Notes under the pieces: generated by a model
The model's database searches: none
Seen by the model: only the letters and a program-made list of their open reading frames with translations
What the model was told of the DNA's origin: nothing
Translations under genes and position numbers: made by a program
DNA from: Alteribacillus sp041949975
GTDB taxonomy: Bacteria; Bacillota; Bacilli; Bacillales; Marinococcaceae
Length of the DNA stretch: 64,000 nucleotides
Direction of reading: 5' to 3'
Assembly: GCF_041949975.1 (NCBI RefSeq)
Contig: NZ_JBHFQG010000017.1
Location: 1 to 64,000 of the forward strand
Shown here: piece after piece, positions 1-8,938 of the stretch
Numbering within the stretch: the first letter of the stretch is position 1
Layout of the letters: the number at the start of each line of letters is the position of its first letter

Positions 1-444
1 TATGAAAGTACGCTGGAAGAAGCAAAAAAGATCGAAAAGGTAAAGGAATTTCGCACCTATATCCTTCGAAATTGGAGCCGGATTTTTGACTGGCGAGAAA
101 AGGTAAAAAATCCGCCGGGAGGAGCAAGGAGCCTGGGAGCCATGGAATCCAATCAGCGTCATGTCTCCTTTCGAATGAAAAAAAGAGGCATGCATTGGAG
201 TGCTAAGGGCGGTGAATCCATGGTAAAAATCAAGCAAGGGATATGCAATCAAACGCTTCGGGAAGCTTATCTTAAGCATCAACCTAGAAGTACAAGGCAG
301 CAGCGAGAACTCAGAAAGATCGTGCGCATGACAGAGCATTTGCGCCAGCCTACGCATCCTTCCATTGGGGTAAAAGAAGGATCTGTGGCTCTGTACACCG
401 CCCATTCCACCGCCATGGGAAAGTTAATGAAAAGCTTTCAATGA
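1..444 (+). CDS. ISLre2-family (UPF0236) transposase, C-terminal part
   Basis: Frame 1 is open from the first base to the TGA at 442–444, giving 147 residues, so the gene begins upstream of the window. The stretch NWSRIFDWREKV, followed by GARSLGAMESNQRHVSFR, MKKRGMHWS and GGESMVKIKQG, is typical of the C-terminal region of ISLre2/UPF0236 transposases, which move an insertion sequence by a cut-and-paste or copy mechanism. The Met at 142 is internal, not the start. Nothing in the visible part is broken, so activity cannot be judged. A long hairpin lies directly after the stop. Confidence 0.85.
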   Translation, partial: YESTLEEAKKIEKVKEFRTYILRNWSRIFDWREKVKNPPGGARSLGAMESNQRHVSFRMKKRGMHWSAKGGESMVKIKQGICNQTLREAYLKHQPRSTRQQRELRKIVRMTEHLRQPTHPSIGVKEGSVALYTAHSTAMGKLMKSFQ

Positions 445-445
445 T

Positions 446-495
446 ACCTCCATTTTTTCGGAAGCTTCGAAAGAAGGTTCCGAAAAAGTGGAGGC
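446..495. repeat. Long imperfect hairpin just after the transposase stop
   Basis: The arms at about 447–463 (CCTCCA plus TTTTTTCGGAA) and 478–494 (TTCCGAAAAA plus GTGGAGG) are near-perfect inverted repeats around a ~14-nt loop. The position, three bases after the transposase stop, suggests an end-proximal structure of the insertion sequence that could block readthrough. I did not identify the right-hand terminal repeat of the element. The rest of 496–718 holds no supportable gene. Confidence 0.5.
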
Positions 496-716
496 CACCA
501 AGCGAAGCGCGGTAGCTGGTTTTAAAGCGTACAAAAATAGAGTGCTAAAAATAGTGGTGTTATAACCATGTCGAGAAAAACTTGACGCATACAATATGAG
601 TTTATACTATTGACATAGTGTTAATCCATGTAATATACTAAAAACACATTGTTGGAACAATGATTAGGGAGTCCCCCTCCCCCTCATAGTTCATTTTTCA
701 ATACGATTTACTCCCC

Positions 717-752
717 TTAAAGATCTCCCTCCCCCGGGAGATCTTTTTTCTT
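717..752 (+). terminator. Rho-independent terminator
   Basis: AAAGATCTCC and GGGAGATCTTTTTT form a strong stem around a C-rich loop and end in a T-run. No gene in the window ends just before it except the transposase 270 bp upstream. It may have belonged to a gene displaced by the insertion sequence. Bases 753–935 show no gene. Confidence 0.75.
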
Positions 753-935
753 ATGGTTAAATATATTATCCCTTTTTTTGCTGCCTACATAAAAAATCCC
801 TAAAGTATAGTGAAATAGAAAGCAGCTTTAACTATGAACCGTTTCTATTTATGTATACATTAGGGAAGGACCATCTTCAATACGTTTCTTTTTTGTTTCT
901 TATTCTCATTAATGTTCAGTATATCCTTATTTTAC

Positions 936-1571
936 TTAAAATCCATTTAGAAAAGGGTTGCTGTCCATTTCAGCTCCAATTGTAGTGGTAGGTCCGTGAC
1001 CGCATGCTACTTGAGTGTTTTCAGGGAGGTCAATAAGTTTATCGTGAATAGAATTTAGTAATTCTTGATGGCTGCCTCCAGGAAGGTCTGTTCGGCCGAT
1101 ACTTCCTGAAAATAACACATCTCCAGAAAAAATCGTCTCGCTCTCCGAATGATAAAAGCTCACGCTGCCAGGTGAATGTCCTGGAGTTTCGAACATTTCA
1201 AATGAAAACGAGCCAATGGAGAGTTTGCCTTCTCGATTAATGTGGTGATCCGCTTGCTCTGATGTAATGAACTCATCTCCCATAAAAAGAGCAGAACCGT
1301 TTTTATGCGGGTCCGTTAACCAATCTTTTTCTTTTTCATGGAGGTATACTTCAATATTATATAATTGTCTTATTTCACTCACCGCTCCTATATGGTCAAA
1401 GTGAGCATGAGTTAACAGAATCGCTAACGGTTTCAATTCATTTTCTTGCAGCCATTTTTTTAAAATAGGTGCATCGCCGCCCGGGTCAAATATAACTGCA
1501 TCTTTTTCATTATCATACAAAACGTAACAATTTGTCTGTAAAGGACCTAATGGTATCTGCTTCCAATTCAT
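936..1571 (-). CDS. yqgX: MBL-fold hydrolase YqgX (glyoxalase II-like)
   Basis: This 211-aa protein is a single metallo-beta-lactamase-fold domain of normal length for YqgX. The metal-binding HxHxDH motif is visible at residues 55–60 (THAHFDH), followed by TPGHSPGS, the FSGDVLF/IGRTDLPGG block and a C-terminal ACGHGPTT histidine motif. All expected ligands are present, so it should be an active dinuclear metal hydrolase. Family members are annotated as hydroxyacylglutathione- or bacillithiol-type thioester hydrolases; the substrate here is inference. It is transcribed away from yqgW, the same neighbourhood as in B. subtilis. Confidence 0.9.
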   Translation of the reverse strand: MNWKQIPLGPLQTNCYVLYDNEKDAVIFDPGGDAPILKKWLQENELKPLAILLTHAHFDHIGAVSEIRQLYNIEVYLHEKEKDWLTDPHKNGSALFMGDEFITSEQADHHINREGKLSIGSFSFEMFETPGHSPGSVSFYHSESETIFSGDVLFSGSIGRTDLPGGSHQELLNSIHDKLIDLPENTQVACGHGPTTTIGAEMDSNPFLNGF

Positions 1572-1745
1572 AAATATTCCCCCATTTTCTTCTAAGTTTG
1601 ATGATACTATTATATCAGTGAGTGTATAAGAGTTAAAATTTTTAATGCATGTATTTTTAAAAAAGGGTATAATAAAAATGAATTCTGTCTAATCCAATTA
1701 ATATAGTTAAAATGAGGAACCAATACATAAAGGGGGGAGTGCTCC

Positions 1746-1916
1746 ATGGCTCTTGGTGTTATGATGCTAGTCGTTGCTATTCTTTGCGGAATAGCCACAA
1801 TCCGTGAAATTAAAAGAAGAAACTTTTTTGCAGTAGGCTTCGCAGGGATTTCCTTTTTAGTCTTCGGATGGTTCTCAATAATGACCATATTTATAAGCGG
1901 AGCGCCAGAGGTATAA
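1746..1916 (+). CDS. yqgW: Small membrane protein YqgW (DUF2759-like)
   Basis: A 56-codon gene starts at ATG 1746 behind an AAGGGGGGAG ribosome-binding site and ends TAA 1914–1916. The product has two hydrophobic segments (about residues 2–16 and 26–50) separated by the basic stretch REIKRRN, as in the short DUF2759 proteins encoded next to yqgX in Bacillus. No function is known. A TATAAT -10 element lies at 1668–1673. A shared terminator follows directly. Confidence 0.75.
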   Translation: MALGVMMLVVAILCGIATIREIKRRNFFAVGFAGISFLVFGWFSIMTIFISGAPEV

Positions 1917-1930
1917 AATGCACGGAGAAT

Positions 1931-1968
1931 AAAAAACGAGGTACCATTAAATGGGCCTCGTTTTTTAT
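1931..1968. terminator. Bidirectional terminator between yqgW and yqhG
   Basis: AAAAAACGAGG and CCTCGTTTTTT form a symmetric stem with T-runs on both strands. It can end the convergent yqgW and yqhG transcripts. Confidence 0.9.
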
Positions 1969-2766
1969 TTATTTGTTAACAAAAGAAGAATTTCCTACAT
2001 AAAAAAGCCCTGAATTTATAATGTCTACTGCTATCCTCGGTTTGTACCTTTCCATAATCGCAGTTTTCTCCTGTATATATTCTTCATCTGGTTGAGAAGA
2101 AGACCGGTAATAAGCATCCAAAATTCTGATTTCTTCTTCCATTCTATGGTAAGCTTTATCTGCCCATTCTTTAGGCTCATGAAGAATATTATTTTCAATA
2201 TGTCGTTTAATACGCTGCATACCGCTGTTAACCTGGATAAGTGAATGCATGGGAAAGGTTTGGGCCGGAATAACATTATTTAATTTCTTATGACTAACAC
2301 GCTCCATCATTTCATTAACAATTTGACCGTGTATTAATTGAAGTCCGAATGATTGTATAATGTCTTTTCTCTGATAAGATATATAAGATATTTTTACATT
2401 AACAACAAGCCATGGGAACAAAGGTGACGGCTTTTGTCCTTCTTTGTTTTCTTCGTATAGAATGGTCCAATTCCCAAGGTTTTTGGCAGATTGAAAAATT
2501 TGATGCAAACGCGGCGATCCAAAGTGTAGGTATTCCGCTTTTTCGTTTTTTTCTTTTTCTCCATCCGTAATAAAGGTTAGTGTCATGGGCTGCGGAATGC
2601 CGCCTGTTTTTTTTATATACTGCCAGTAAAAAGGCCGGTTCATTAATAATTGATCTAACTCTTCTGTAAGCTGTACTTTAAGTCGTTTGTTATCATTTGT
2701 AATGATGTCTGCACCGTTAGCTTGAAAGTACCGCTGAATAAATTGATGGAGAACTTTTTGTTCCAT
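1969..2766 (-). CDS. yqhG: YqhG family protein
   Basis: The 265-aa product matches the YqhG family in length and position: directly downstream of the YqhH helicase, 17 bp apart and on the same strand, next to gcvT. It is soluble, with a basic C-terminal half and a charged helical stretch (about 190–240). No catalytic motif is recognisable. The conserved pairing with yqhH suggests the two act together, but the role is not established. The start ATG at 2766 follows a GAAGGTG site. Confidence 0.8.
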   Translation of the reverse strand: MEQKVLHQFIQRYFQANGADIITNDNKRLKVQLTEELDQLLMNRPFYWQYIKKTGGIPQPMTLTFITDGEKEKNEKAEYLHFGSPRLHQIFQSAKNLGNWTILYEENKEGQKPSPLFPWLVVNVKISYISYQRKDIIQSFGLQLIHGQIVNEMMERVSHKKLNNVIPAQTFPMHSLIQVNSGMQRIKRHIENNILHEPKEWADKAYHRMEEEIRILDAYYRSSSQPDEEYIQEKTAIMERYKPRIAVDIINSGLFYVGNSSFVNK

Positions 2767-2783
2767 AACAGGACACCTTCTCT

Positions 2784-4397
2784 TTAATTAGATTGCTGCA
2801 TTAATTCAGAAAGGTGATGCAGTTTTAACTCGATCTCTTTTTCTGAATCAGAAGAATGAAGTGCATCTGTAATATATCCTTCAAATGACGAATAAGAAGT
2901 AGAAGCTAAAATAGTATCTAATTCGCCAATAACATTTTCAAACAGTTTAATTTTTTCATATAACAAAGAAAGTATGTGTTCTTCGACCGTATTTTTAACA
3001 GCGAAATTATAAACCTCCACGTCTTTTGTTTGACCGAGCCGGTGCAGGCGGCCTATTCTTTGTTCTAATCGCATAGGATTCCAAGGCAGGTCATAATTTA
3101 TAATGGTGCTGCTAAATTGCAGATTAATTCCTTCACCGGCAGCCTCCGTAGCAATCATTACTTTAGCCCGGTCTTTAAAAAGCTGCTGCATCCATTCTTT
3201 TTTACTTCTTTTAAAGCCTCCACGAAAAGGAACAGAAATAATTCCGTGCTGACGTAAAAACCATTGTAAATAAATCTGTGTTGCTCGATATTCGGTAAAT
3301 ATAACCACTTTTTCATTTGTTTGCTGAATGATTTCCAAAGCTTTTTCAGCTTTACTGTTAGAAGAAATATTTTGCAAAAAGGAGATAAGCTGTTCAAATA
3401 GCGGATGAGAAATTTCTTCTTGATCATATAAATTTTTTAACGTCAAATAAGCAGCTTCTTTACTGCTGCAAGATTCTCTTAACAATGTGGTGGCAGTAAA
3501 GCCATGAATAGCATTTTCCTGGTTATTTTTTAATTGAAACAGCGTATCATAAAATAACCTTTCTTCTTGACTAAAATCTATATAGGTTGAATAAACATTT
3601 CGCTTGGTCCATGTAAGGCCAGTTTGATCCCTGCGATTTCTAACCATTATTTTTTGAACAATATGTTTAACAGCTTCCTGTCCTTTTTCTTTAAAAAGTG
3701 TTTTGAATTCTTGAACACTACCGAGAAGGCCGGGTTTTAATAAATTTATTAAATGATATAGCTCTCCGGGATTATTCTGGACTGGAGTTGCAGTTAACAT
3801 CAGGCAAAATTTCTTTTGTAAAAGCCGTGCAAATTCATAGTTTTTCGTTTTAGGGTTTTTTAATTTATGTGCTTCGTCAAAAATAATCATGTCGTATTCT
3901 TGTTGAAGAACAATATCTCTGTGCGGCGGGCGCTTTGCTGTGTCAATGGATGCTACGATTATATCAGCTTCTTCCCATAAATAAGCTTTCCTTTGCGTGA
4001 TCGCTGGGATGTAAAATTTCTCGTTCATCTCTTTTGCCCATTGACCTGTTAAAGAGGCTGGCGCAAGAATCAGTACTTTTTTTACTAAACCGCGGACCAT
4101 GTATTCTTTTAAAATGAGACCAGCCTCAATGGTTTTTCCTAATCCAACTTCATCTGCAAGAATAGCTTTACCATCCATTTCTTCGATCACTCGTTTTGCG
4201 GTTTTTTCCTGATGAGGAAATAACTCAAGAGCAGATAAGTGCTTTTGACACAACAATCCATCGAATGAAGGGGTCGAAGTCCATTGTTCGGATTCATAAG
4301 CTAAAGAAAATTGTTCCCATGAAGAAATCAGACGATTTTCATAGTTTTTGTCTTTCGGAAGATTCCATTCCGAAAGAAAGCTTATTTCTGGCTCCAT
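2784..4397 (-). CDS. yqhH: SNF2-family DEAD/DEAH helicase YqhH
   Basis: This 537-aa SNF2/RapA-like ATPase carries the full helicase motif set: motif I LADEVGLGKTIEAGLIL, motif II FDEAHKLKN, motif III LTATPVQNN, and in the second RecA lobe ATEAAGEGINLQ and QRIGRLHRLGQT. Such proteins translocate on double-stranded DNA and remodel protein–DNA complexes; the partner of YqhH is unknown. It is the first gene of a two-gene unit with yqhG and is transcribed divergently from the glycine riboswitch/gcv operon. Confidence 0.9.
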   Translation of the reverse strand: MEPEISFLSEWNLPKDKNYENRLISSWEQFSLAYESEQWTSTPSFDGLLCQKHLSALELFPHQEKTAKRVIEEMDGKAILADEVGLGKTIEAGLILKEYMVRGLVKKVLILAPASLTGQWAKEMNEKFYIPAITQRKAYLWEEADIIVASIDTAKRPPHRDIVLQQEYDMIIFDEAHKLKNPKTKNYEFARLLQKKFCLMLTATPVQNNPGELYHLINLLKPGLLGSVQEFKTLFKEKGQEAVKHIVQKIMVRNRRDQTGLTWTKRNVYSTYIDFSQEERLFYDTLFQLKNNQENAIHGFTATTLLRESCSSKEAAYLTLKNLYDQEEISHPLFEQLISFLQNISSNSKAEKALEIIQQTNEKVVIFTEYRATQIYLQWFLRQHGIISVPFRGGFKRSKKEWMQQLFKDRAKVMIATEAAGEGINLQFSSTIINYDLPWNPMRLEQRIGRLHRLGQTKDVEVYNFAVKNTVEEHILSLLYEKIKLFENVIGELDTILASTSYSSFEGYITDALHSSDSEKEIELKLHHLSELMQQSN

Positions 4398-4570
4398 AAT
4401 GTTCGCCCCTTTGCAGAAAATAGATTGTCAAGTTTTAAGCCTCATGATAGAATAAAAAATAAAAAAAGCAGTATGATTAGTATGGTTCAATTTTGAAAAT
4501 TTTTATTCATGAAAAGTGAAAAACTCGATTGTTTAAAGGAAAATATTAAAGTAAAGCGGATGATGGCAAA

Positions 4571-4737
4571 GGGAGAGATCGTTTTATACGGCGCCGAAGG
4601 AGCAAGCTGTTATGCAGTGAATCTCTCAGGCAAAAAGACTTTTGCCTGACGCATCTCTGGAGAGAGCTCTGAAAGAGCCACCCACGAAGACATTCTCCTC
4701 TTTGGAGAAGAAACTTTCTGGTTGTAGGACAGAGGAA
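4571..4737 (+). ncRNA. Tandem glycine riboswitch upstream of gcvT
   Basis: Two aptamers are visible in series. The first (about 4571–4650) has the conserved GCCGAAGGAGCAA core and the ATCTCTCAGGCAAAAAGAC block. The second (about 4655–4735) keeps the outer P1 pairing CTCTG (4655–4659) with CAGAG (4730–4734) but its core is diverged (CACGAAGAC). Glycine riboswitches sense free glycine and are ON switches for gcv operons. The P1 3' strand of aptamer 2 overlaps the 5' arm of the following terminator, which explains the switch: bound glycine stabilises P1 and prevents termination. Confidence 0.93.
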
Positions 4738-4768
4738 CCTTTTATAAAGGGGTTCCTCTATTTTTTTA
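4731..4768 (+). terminator. Riboswitch-controlled terminator
   Basis: AGAGGAACC (4731–4739) pairs perfectly with GGTTCCTCT (4751–4759), followed by a T-run at 4761–4767. The 5' arm shares AGAG with aptamer-2 P1, so the two structures exclude each other. Confidence 0.9.
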
Positions 4769-4940
4769 CTTCAGAATCCTTGTTAGCAAATTGCCGTATT
4801 CTAAATGAATTCTACGCAGCTGAGGCTTTGATTTAAAAGAGTGTTAATACAGGTCTCATAATTAGTCAGGGTGGTTCTAAGTATTAAAATGAATTTTCTA
4901 AAGAAATTTGAATTTCTGAAAAAAGAAGGGCGGTTTGAAG

Positions 4941-6041
4941 ATGAGCAAATTAAAACGTACTACCTTATATCCTTTGTACACGGAATGGGGGGCTAAAACA
5001 GTTAATTTTGGGGGCTGGGAGCTGCCTGTACAGTTCACAAGCATTAAAGAAGAGCATCGTGCTGTCCGAGAGAGGGCTGGTTTATTTGATGTCAGTCATA
5101 TGGGAGAAGCTGAGGTAAAAGGAAGAGGCGCTTTCGAATTCCTGCAATCTGTTATTACAAATGACATGACTAAACTTGAATCAGGAAAAGCTCTTTATAC
5201 CCTGCTTTGTAATGAAAAAGGCGGTACGGTAGATGATCTATTGATATATCAGCTTGCCGAGAATGATTATTTGCTGGTGCTAAACGCTGCTAATACCGAA
5301 AAAGATATTAATTGGTTTAAGCAGCATGCTGGAGAATCAGAGATCATTAACGATGTTTCCTCCTCGTTTGCTCAACTAGCTGTTCAAGGACCAAAAGCTG
5401 AACAAATTGTGCAAAGACTAACAAATGAGGATTTAGCACAAATTGGGTTTTTCCGCTTTCACAATAATGTGGATCTTAATGGAATAAACGCGCTTGTCTC
5501 TAGAACTGGTTATACCGGGGAAGATGGTTTTGAAATATACTGCAGTGCCGAAAAAGCTCCTTCATTATGGAAGGCAATTTTAAATGCAGGTGAGCCGCAT
5601 GGGTTGATACCATGTGGACTGGGGGCTCGGGACACACTGCGCTTTGAAGCTCGTCTGCCTCTTTACAGCCAGGAAATAGATGAAACAATCAGCCCTTTAG
5701 AGGCAGGCCTTGGGTTTGCTGTGAAATTACAAAAAAATAGTGATTTTATAGGTAAAGAAGCGTTAAAAAAAGAGAAAGAATCGGGAGTCAAACGTAAACT
5801 AGCCGGAATTGAAATGGTGGAAAAAGGGATACCTCGAACAGGTTATGAAGTGTTAAATAAAAATGGCATGACCATTGGATATGTTACATCGGGCACGCAA
5901 TCTCCAACTTTAGACAAAAATGTGGGTCTTGTCCTTATTGAAACTCCATATGCCGAATTGGACACAGAGCTTTATATAAAAATCCGCAACAAAACGGTAA
6001 AAGCGGTCGTAGTTCCTGTACCTTTTTATAAAAAGGCTTAA
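4941..6041 (+). CDS. gcvT: Glycine cleavage system T protein (aminomethyltransferase)
   Basis: GcvT transfers the methylene carbon from lipoyl-H-protein-bound aminomethyl to tetrahydrofolate, releasing ammonia. The 366-aa protein shows the family pattern NFGGWELPVQF, the GLFDVSHMGE block, RTGYTGEDGFE, and LGARDTLRFEARLPLYSQE. ATG 4941 is chosen over the in-frame TTG at 4935 because an AAGGGCGG site lies at the right distance. It is the first gene of the gcvT–gcvPA–gcvPB operon controlled by the glycine riboswitch; gcvH is not in this window. Confidence 0.95.
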   Translation: MSKLKRTTLYPLYTEWGAKTVNFGGWELPVQFTSIKEEHRAVRERAGLFDVSHMGEAEVKGRGAFEFLQSVITNDMTKLESGKALYTLLCNEKGGTVDDLLIYQLAENDYLLVLNAANTEKDINWFKQHAGESEIINDVSSSFAQLAVQGPKAEQIVQRLTNEDLAQIGFFRFHNNVDLNGINALVSRTGYTGEDGFEIYCSAEKAPSLWKAILNAGEPHGLIPCGLGARDTLRFEARLPLYSQEIDETISPLEAGLGFAVKLQKNSDFIGKEALKKEKESGVKRKLAGIEMVEKGIPRTGYEVLNKNGMTIGYVTSGTQSPTLDKNVGLVLIETPYAELDTELYIKIRNKTVKAVVVPVPFYKKA

Positions 6042-6058
6042 AAAAGGAGGCTAAAACG

Positions 6059-7408
6059 TTGAATTTTTGTTATTTGCCAATGACAGAAGAAGATAAACAA
6101 GAAATGCTAGATTACGTGGGAGTTAAAAGTACGGATGATTTTTTTACCGACATACCAGAAAAAATTCGTTCTCAGAAAGAAATGAATTTAGCTCCTCCTG
6201 TTTCCGAATCCGCTCTTATAAAAGAATTTCAAGAATTAAGCAGCCAAAACGATAACATAAAAGCTTATCCATCTTTTTTAGGGGCTGGTGTTTATGATCA
6301 CTATATCCCGAGTATTGTTGATCATGTAATAAGCAGGTCTGAATTTTATACAGCTTATACACCTTACCAGCCGGAGATATCTCAGGGAGAACTTCAAGCA
6401 ATTTTTGAATTTCAGACGATGATCTGTGAAATAACGGGAATGGAAATTGCAAATTCTTCTATGTATGACGGAGGTACTGCTTTAGCAGAAGCAGCTTTAG
6501 TTGCTGCAACACAAAGCAAAATGAAAAGAACTAAAATATTGGTATCAGAAGGTGTTCATCCAGAAGCGCTGGATGTCCTTAAAACCTATGCCAGCGGTCC
6601 AGATTTAACCGTGGAACAAATACCGCTTTTTAAAGGACAAACAGATGTTCAAGCTTTAAAAGAGGCCATCGATGAAAACACGGCGGGAGTCATTGTACAA
6701 TACCCAAATTTTTATGGCTCGATAGAAAATTTAAGAGAGATTGAACATGTAGTACATCAGTATAAATCCTTATTTATCGTGTCAAGCAATCCGCTGGCTC
6801 TTGGAGTTCTAGCCCCGCCTGGTGAATTTGGTGCTGATATCGTTGTGGGGGACGCCCAGCCTTTTGGTATTCCGTCACAAATGGGCGGGCCTCATTGTGG
6901 TTATTTTGCAGCTGCCAAAAAATTAATGAGAAAAGTACCTGGCAGGTTAGTCGGACAAACAGTGGACGAAGATGGCCGGCGGGGATTTGTTTTAACACTC
7001 CAAGCTAGAGAACAGCATATTCGTCGAGATAAAGCTACTTCTAATATTTGCTCCAATCAAGCTTTAAACGCATTGGCAGCTTCTGTAGCGATGAGTGTTC
7101 TTGGCAGGAAAGGGCTAAAACAAATGGCTGTGCAGAATGTTAAAAATACTTTTTATTTGAAAGACAAACTAAAAAAAGCAGGCATTAGTATTATAGATGA
7201 TCAGCCAGTGTTTAATGAGTTTGTTGTCGATTTAAACACTGCAGTTTCGGATGTGAATAAAAAACTGCGCAAACGAGGAATTATTGGGGGGTATGATCTT
7301 TCTGCTGTTCATTCCAATAAAAGCGGACAAATGCTTGTTTGCGTCACTGAACTTAGAACAAAAGAAGAAATCGAACAATTTGTAAAAGAATTGGAGGAGG
7401 CGTTGTAA
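6059..7408 (+). CDS. gcvPA: Glycine dehydrogenase (decarboxylating) subunit 1
   Basis: This 449-aa protein is the N-terminal half of split P-protein, which with subunit 2 decarboxylates glycine on PLP and loads the aminomethyl group onto lipoylated GcvH. Family blocks visible are YLPMTEEDKQEM near the N terminus, FLGAGVYDHYIP, ANSSMYDGGTALAEA, GDAQPFGIPSQMGGPHCGY and ATSNICSNQAL. The start is TTG 6059, with AAAGGAGG eight bases upstream. It follows gcvT by 17 bp and abuts gcvPB. Confidence 0.95.
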   Translation: MNFCYLPMTEEDKQEMLDYVGVKSTDDFFTDIPEKIRSQKEMNLAPPVSESALIKEFQELSSQNDNIKAYPSFLGAGVYDHYIPSIVDHVISRSEFYTAYTPYQPEISQGELQAIFEFQTMICEITGMEIANSSMYDGGTALAEAALVAATQSKMKRTKILVSEGVHPEALDVLKTYASGPDLTVEQIPLFKGQTDVQALKEAIDENTAGVIVQYPNFYGSIENLREIEHVVHQYKSLFIVSSNPLALGVLAPPGEFGADIVVGDAQPFGIPSQMGGPHCGYFAAAKKLMRKVPGRLVGQTVDEDGRRGFVLTLQAREQHIRRDKATSNICSNQALNALAASVAMSVLGRKGLKQMAVQNVKNTFYLKDKLKKAGISIIDDQPVFNEFVVDLNTAVSDVNKKLRKRGIIGGYDLSAVHSNKSGQMLVCVTELRTKEEIEQFVKELEEAL

Positions 7409-8872
7409 ATGCAGACTCAAGAGCAGGAACTCATTTTTGAAATGAGCAGACCTGGACGCACGGGTTACTCACTCCCTGAAGATGAACTGACTGAAATGAA
7501 TGTAGAACATTTACTTCCAGCAGATTATATACGGACGAATGAGCCTGAACTTCCAGAAGTATCAGAACTTCAAATTATGAGACATTACACAGCGCTATCT
7601 TCAAGAAATCATGGCGTAGATTCAGGTTTTTATCCCCTAGGTTCATGTACGATGAAGTATAACCCAAAAATTAATGAAGACATTGCTCGTATGCATGGTT
7701 TTCTTCATATTCATCCATACCAGCCCGAAGAACAGGTGCAGGGAGCTATGAAATTGATGTATGAGCTTCAAGAATCTCTTGCCGAAATTACGGGAATGGA
7801 TCAAGTCACTTTGCAGCCTGCAGCTGGTGCTCAAGGAGAATGGACCGGTTTGATGATGATCAGGTCTTTTCATGAAGCTAACGGAGATATCCATCGAAAC
7901 AAAGTTATTGTACCAGATTCCGCACACGGAACGAACCCCGCTTCCGCAGCGGTGGCAGGTTTTGAATCGGTAACCGTTCGAACAAATGAAAGAGGTTTGG
8001 TTGATTTAGAACATTTAAAAGAAGTTACGGGAGATGATACTGCAGCGCTTATGTTAACAAACCCTAATACCCTGGGATTGTTTGAAAAAGATATAATTGA
8101 AATGGCTTCTATTATTCATGATGCTGGAGGTAAATTGTATTATGATGGTGCAAATTCAAATGCGATTCTCGGTATTACAAGGCCAGGGGACATGGGTTTT
8201 GACGTTGTCCATTTAAATTTGCATAAAACATTTACAGGTCCTCATGGAGGAGGCGGTCCAGGGAGCGGTCCAGTCGGAGTGAAAAAAGACCTCGTGCCGT
8301 TTTTGCCTAAACCGATTTTAGTGAAAAGAGAAGCGGATTATTCATGGGATTACGACCGGCCGAAATCAATCGGCAGAGTCAAACCGTATTACGGGAATTT
8401 CGGCATCAATGTAAGAGCCTATGCCTACATTAGAACGATGGGAGCAGAGGGCTTAAAAAAAGTCTCGGAGTATGCGGTGTTAAATGCAAATTATTTGATG
8501 AGACGGCTGCAGCAATATTTTGAGTTACCATATGATCGTCATTGTAAGCATGAGTTTGTTTTGTCTGGAAAACGTCAAAAGAAACTAGGGGTGAGAACCC
8601 TTGACATGGCTAAACGACTTCTTGATTTTGGGTATCATCCTCCAACCATTTATTTTCCAATCAATATAGAGGAATGTATGATGGTTGAGCCAACAGAAAC
8701 AGAATCAAAAGAAACCCTTGATCAATTTGCAGATGCATTGCTACAAATCGCTCAGGAAGCAGAAGCGGAACCAGAAACTGTTCAGGAAGCCCCTCATACG
8801 ACTGTCATAAAACGACTGGACGAAACAACGGCTGCACGGAAGCCTATTCTTAAGTATGAGAAAACAAGCTAG
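7409..8872 (+). CDS. gcvPB: Glycine dehydrogenase (decarboxylating) subunit 2
   Basis: The 487-aa subunit carries the PLP site: the lysine in HLNLHKTFTGPHGGGGPGSG is the Schiff-base residue. Upstream blocks YPLGSCTMKYNPKIN and DSAHGTNPASAA are also typical. It starts at ATG 7409 immediately after the gcvPA stop, with GGAGGAGG as ribosome-binding site inside gcvPA, indicating coupled translation and a 1:1 complex. It ends at a strong bidirectional terminator. Confidence 0.95.
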   Translation: MQTQEQELIFEMSRPGRTGYSLPEDELTEMNVEHLLPADYIRTNEPELPEVSELQIMRHYTALSSRNHGVDSGFYPLGSCTMKYNPKINEDIARMHGFLHIHPYQPEEQVQGAMKLMYELQESLAEITGMDQVTLQPAAGAQGEWTGLMMIRSFHEANGDIHRNKVIVPDSAHGTNPASAAVAGFESVTVRTNERGLVDLEHLKEVTGDDTAALMLTNPNTLGLFEKDIIEMASIIHDAGGKLYYDGANSNAILGITRPGDMGFDVVHLNLHKTFTGPHGGGGPGSGPVGVKKDLVPFLPKPILVKREADYSWDYDRPKSIGRVKPYYGNFGINVRAYAYIRTMGAEGLKKVSEYAVLNANYLMRRLQQYFELPYDRHCKHEFVLSGKRQKKLGVRTLDMAKRLLDFGYHPPTIYFPINIEECMMVEPTETESKETLDQFADALLQIAQEAEAEPETVQEAPHTTVIKRLDETTAARKPILKYEKTS

Positions 8873-8896
8873 TAATAATGGATTTCCAAATATTTA

Positions 8897-8938
8897 AAGA
8901 CTCCGTTCCAAAGACCATTGGAACGGAGTCTTTTTTAT
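8897..8938. terminator. Bidirectional terminator between gcvPB and yqhL
   Basis: AAAGACTCCGTTCCA pairs with TGGAACGGAGTCTTTTTT around a seven-base loop. It serves both convergent genes, and the last yqhL codons run into its T-run. Confidence 0.93.

Noticed and set aside
142..444. ATG 142 as the start of a separate 100-aa gene
   Set aside because: The same frame is open to the window edge, and upstream residues match the ISLre2 transposase, so 142 is internal.
4642..4836. 64-codon plus-strand frame over the glycine riboswitch
   Set aside because: It lies across the second aptamer and terminator and has no ribosome-binding site; it is an RNA-structure artefact.
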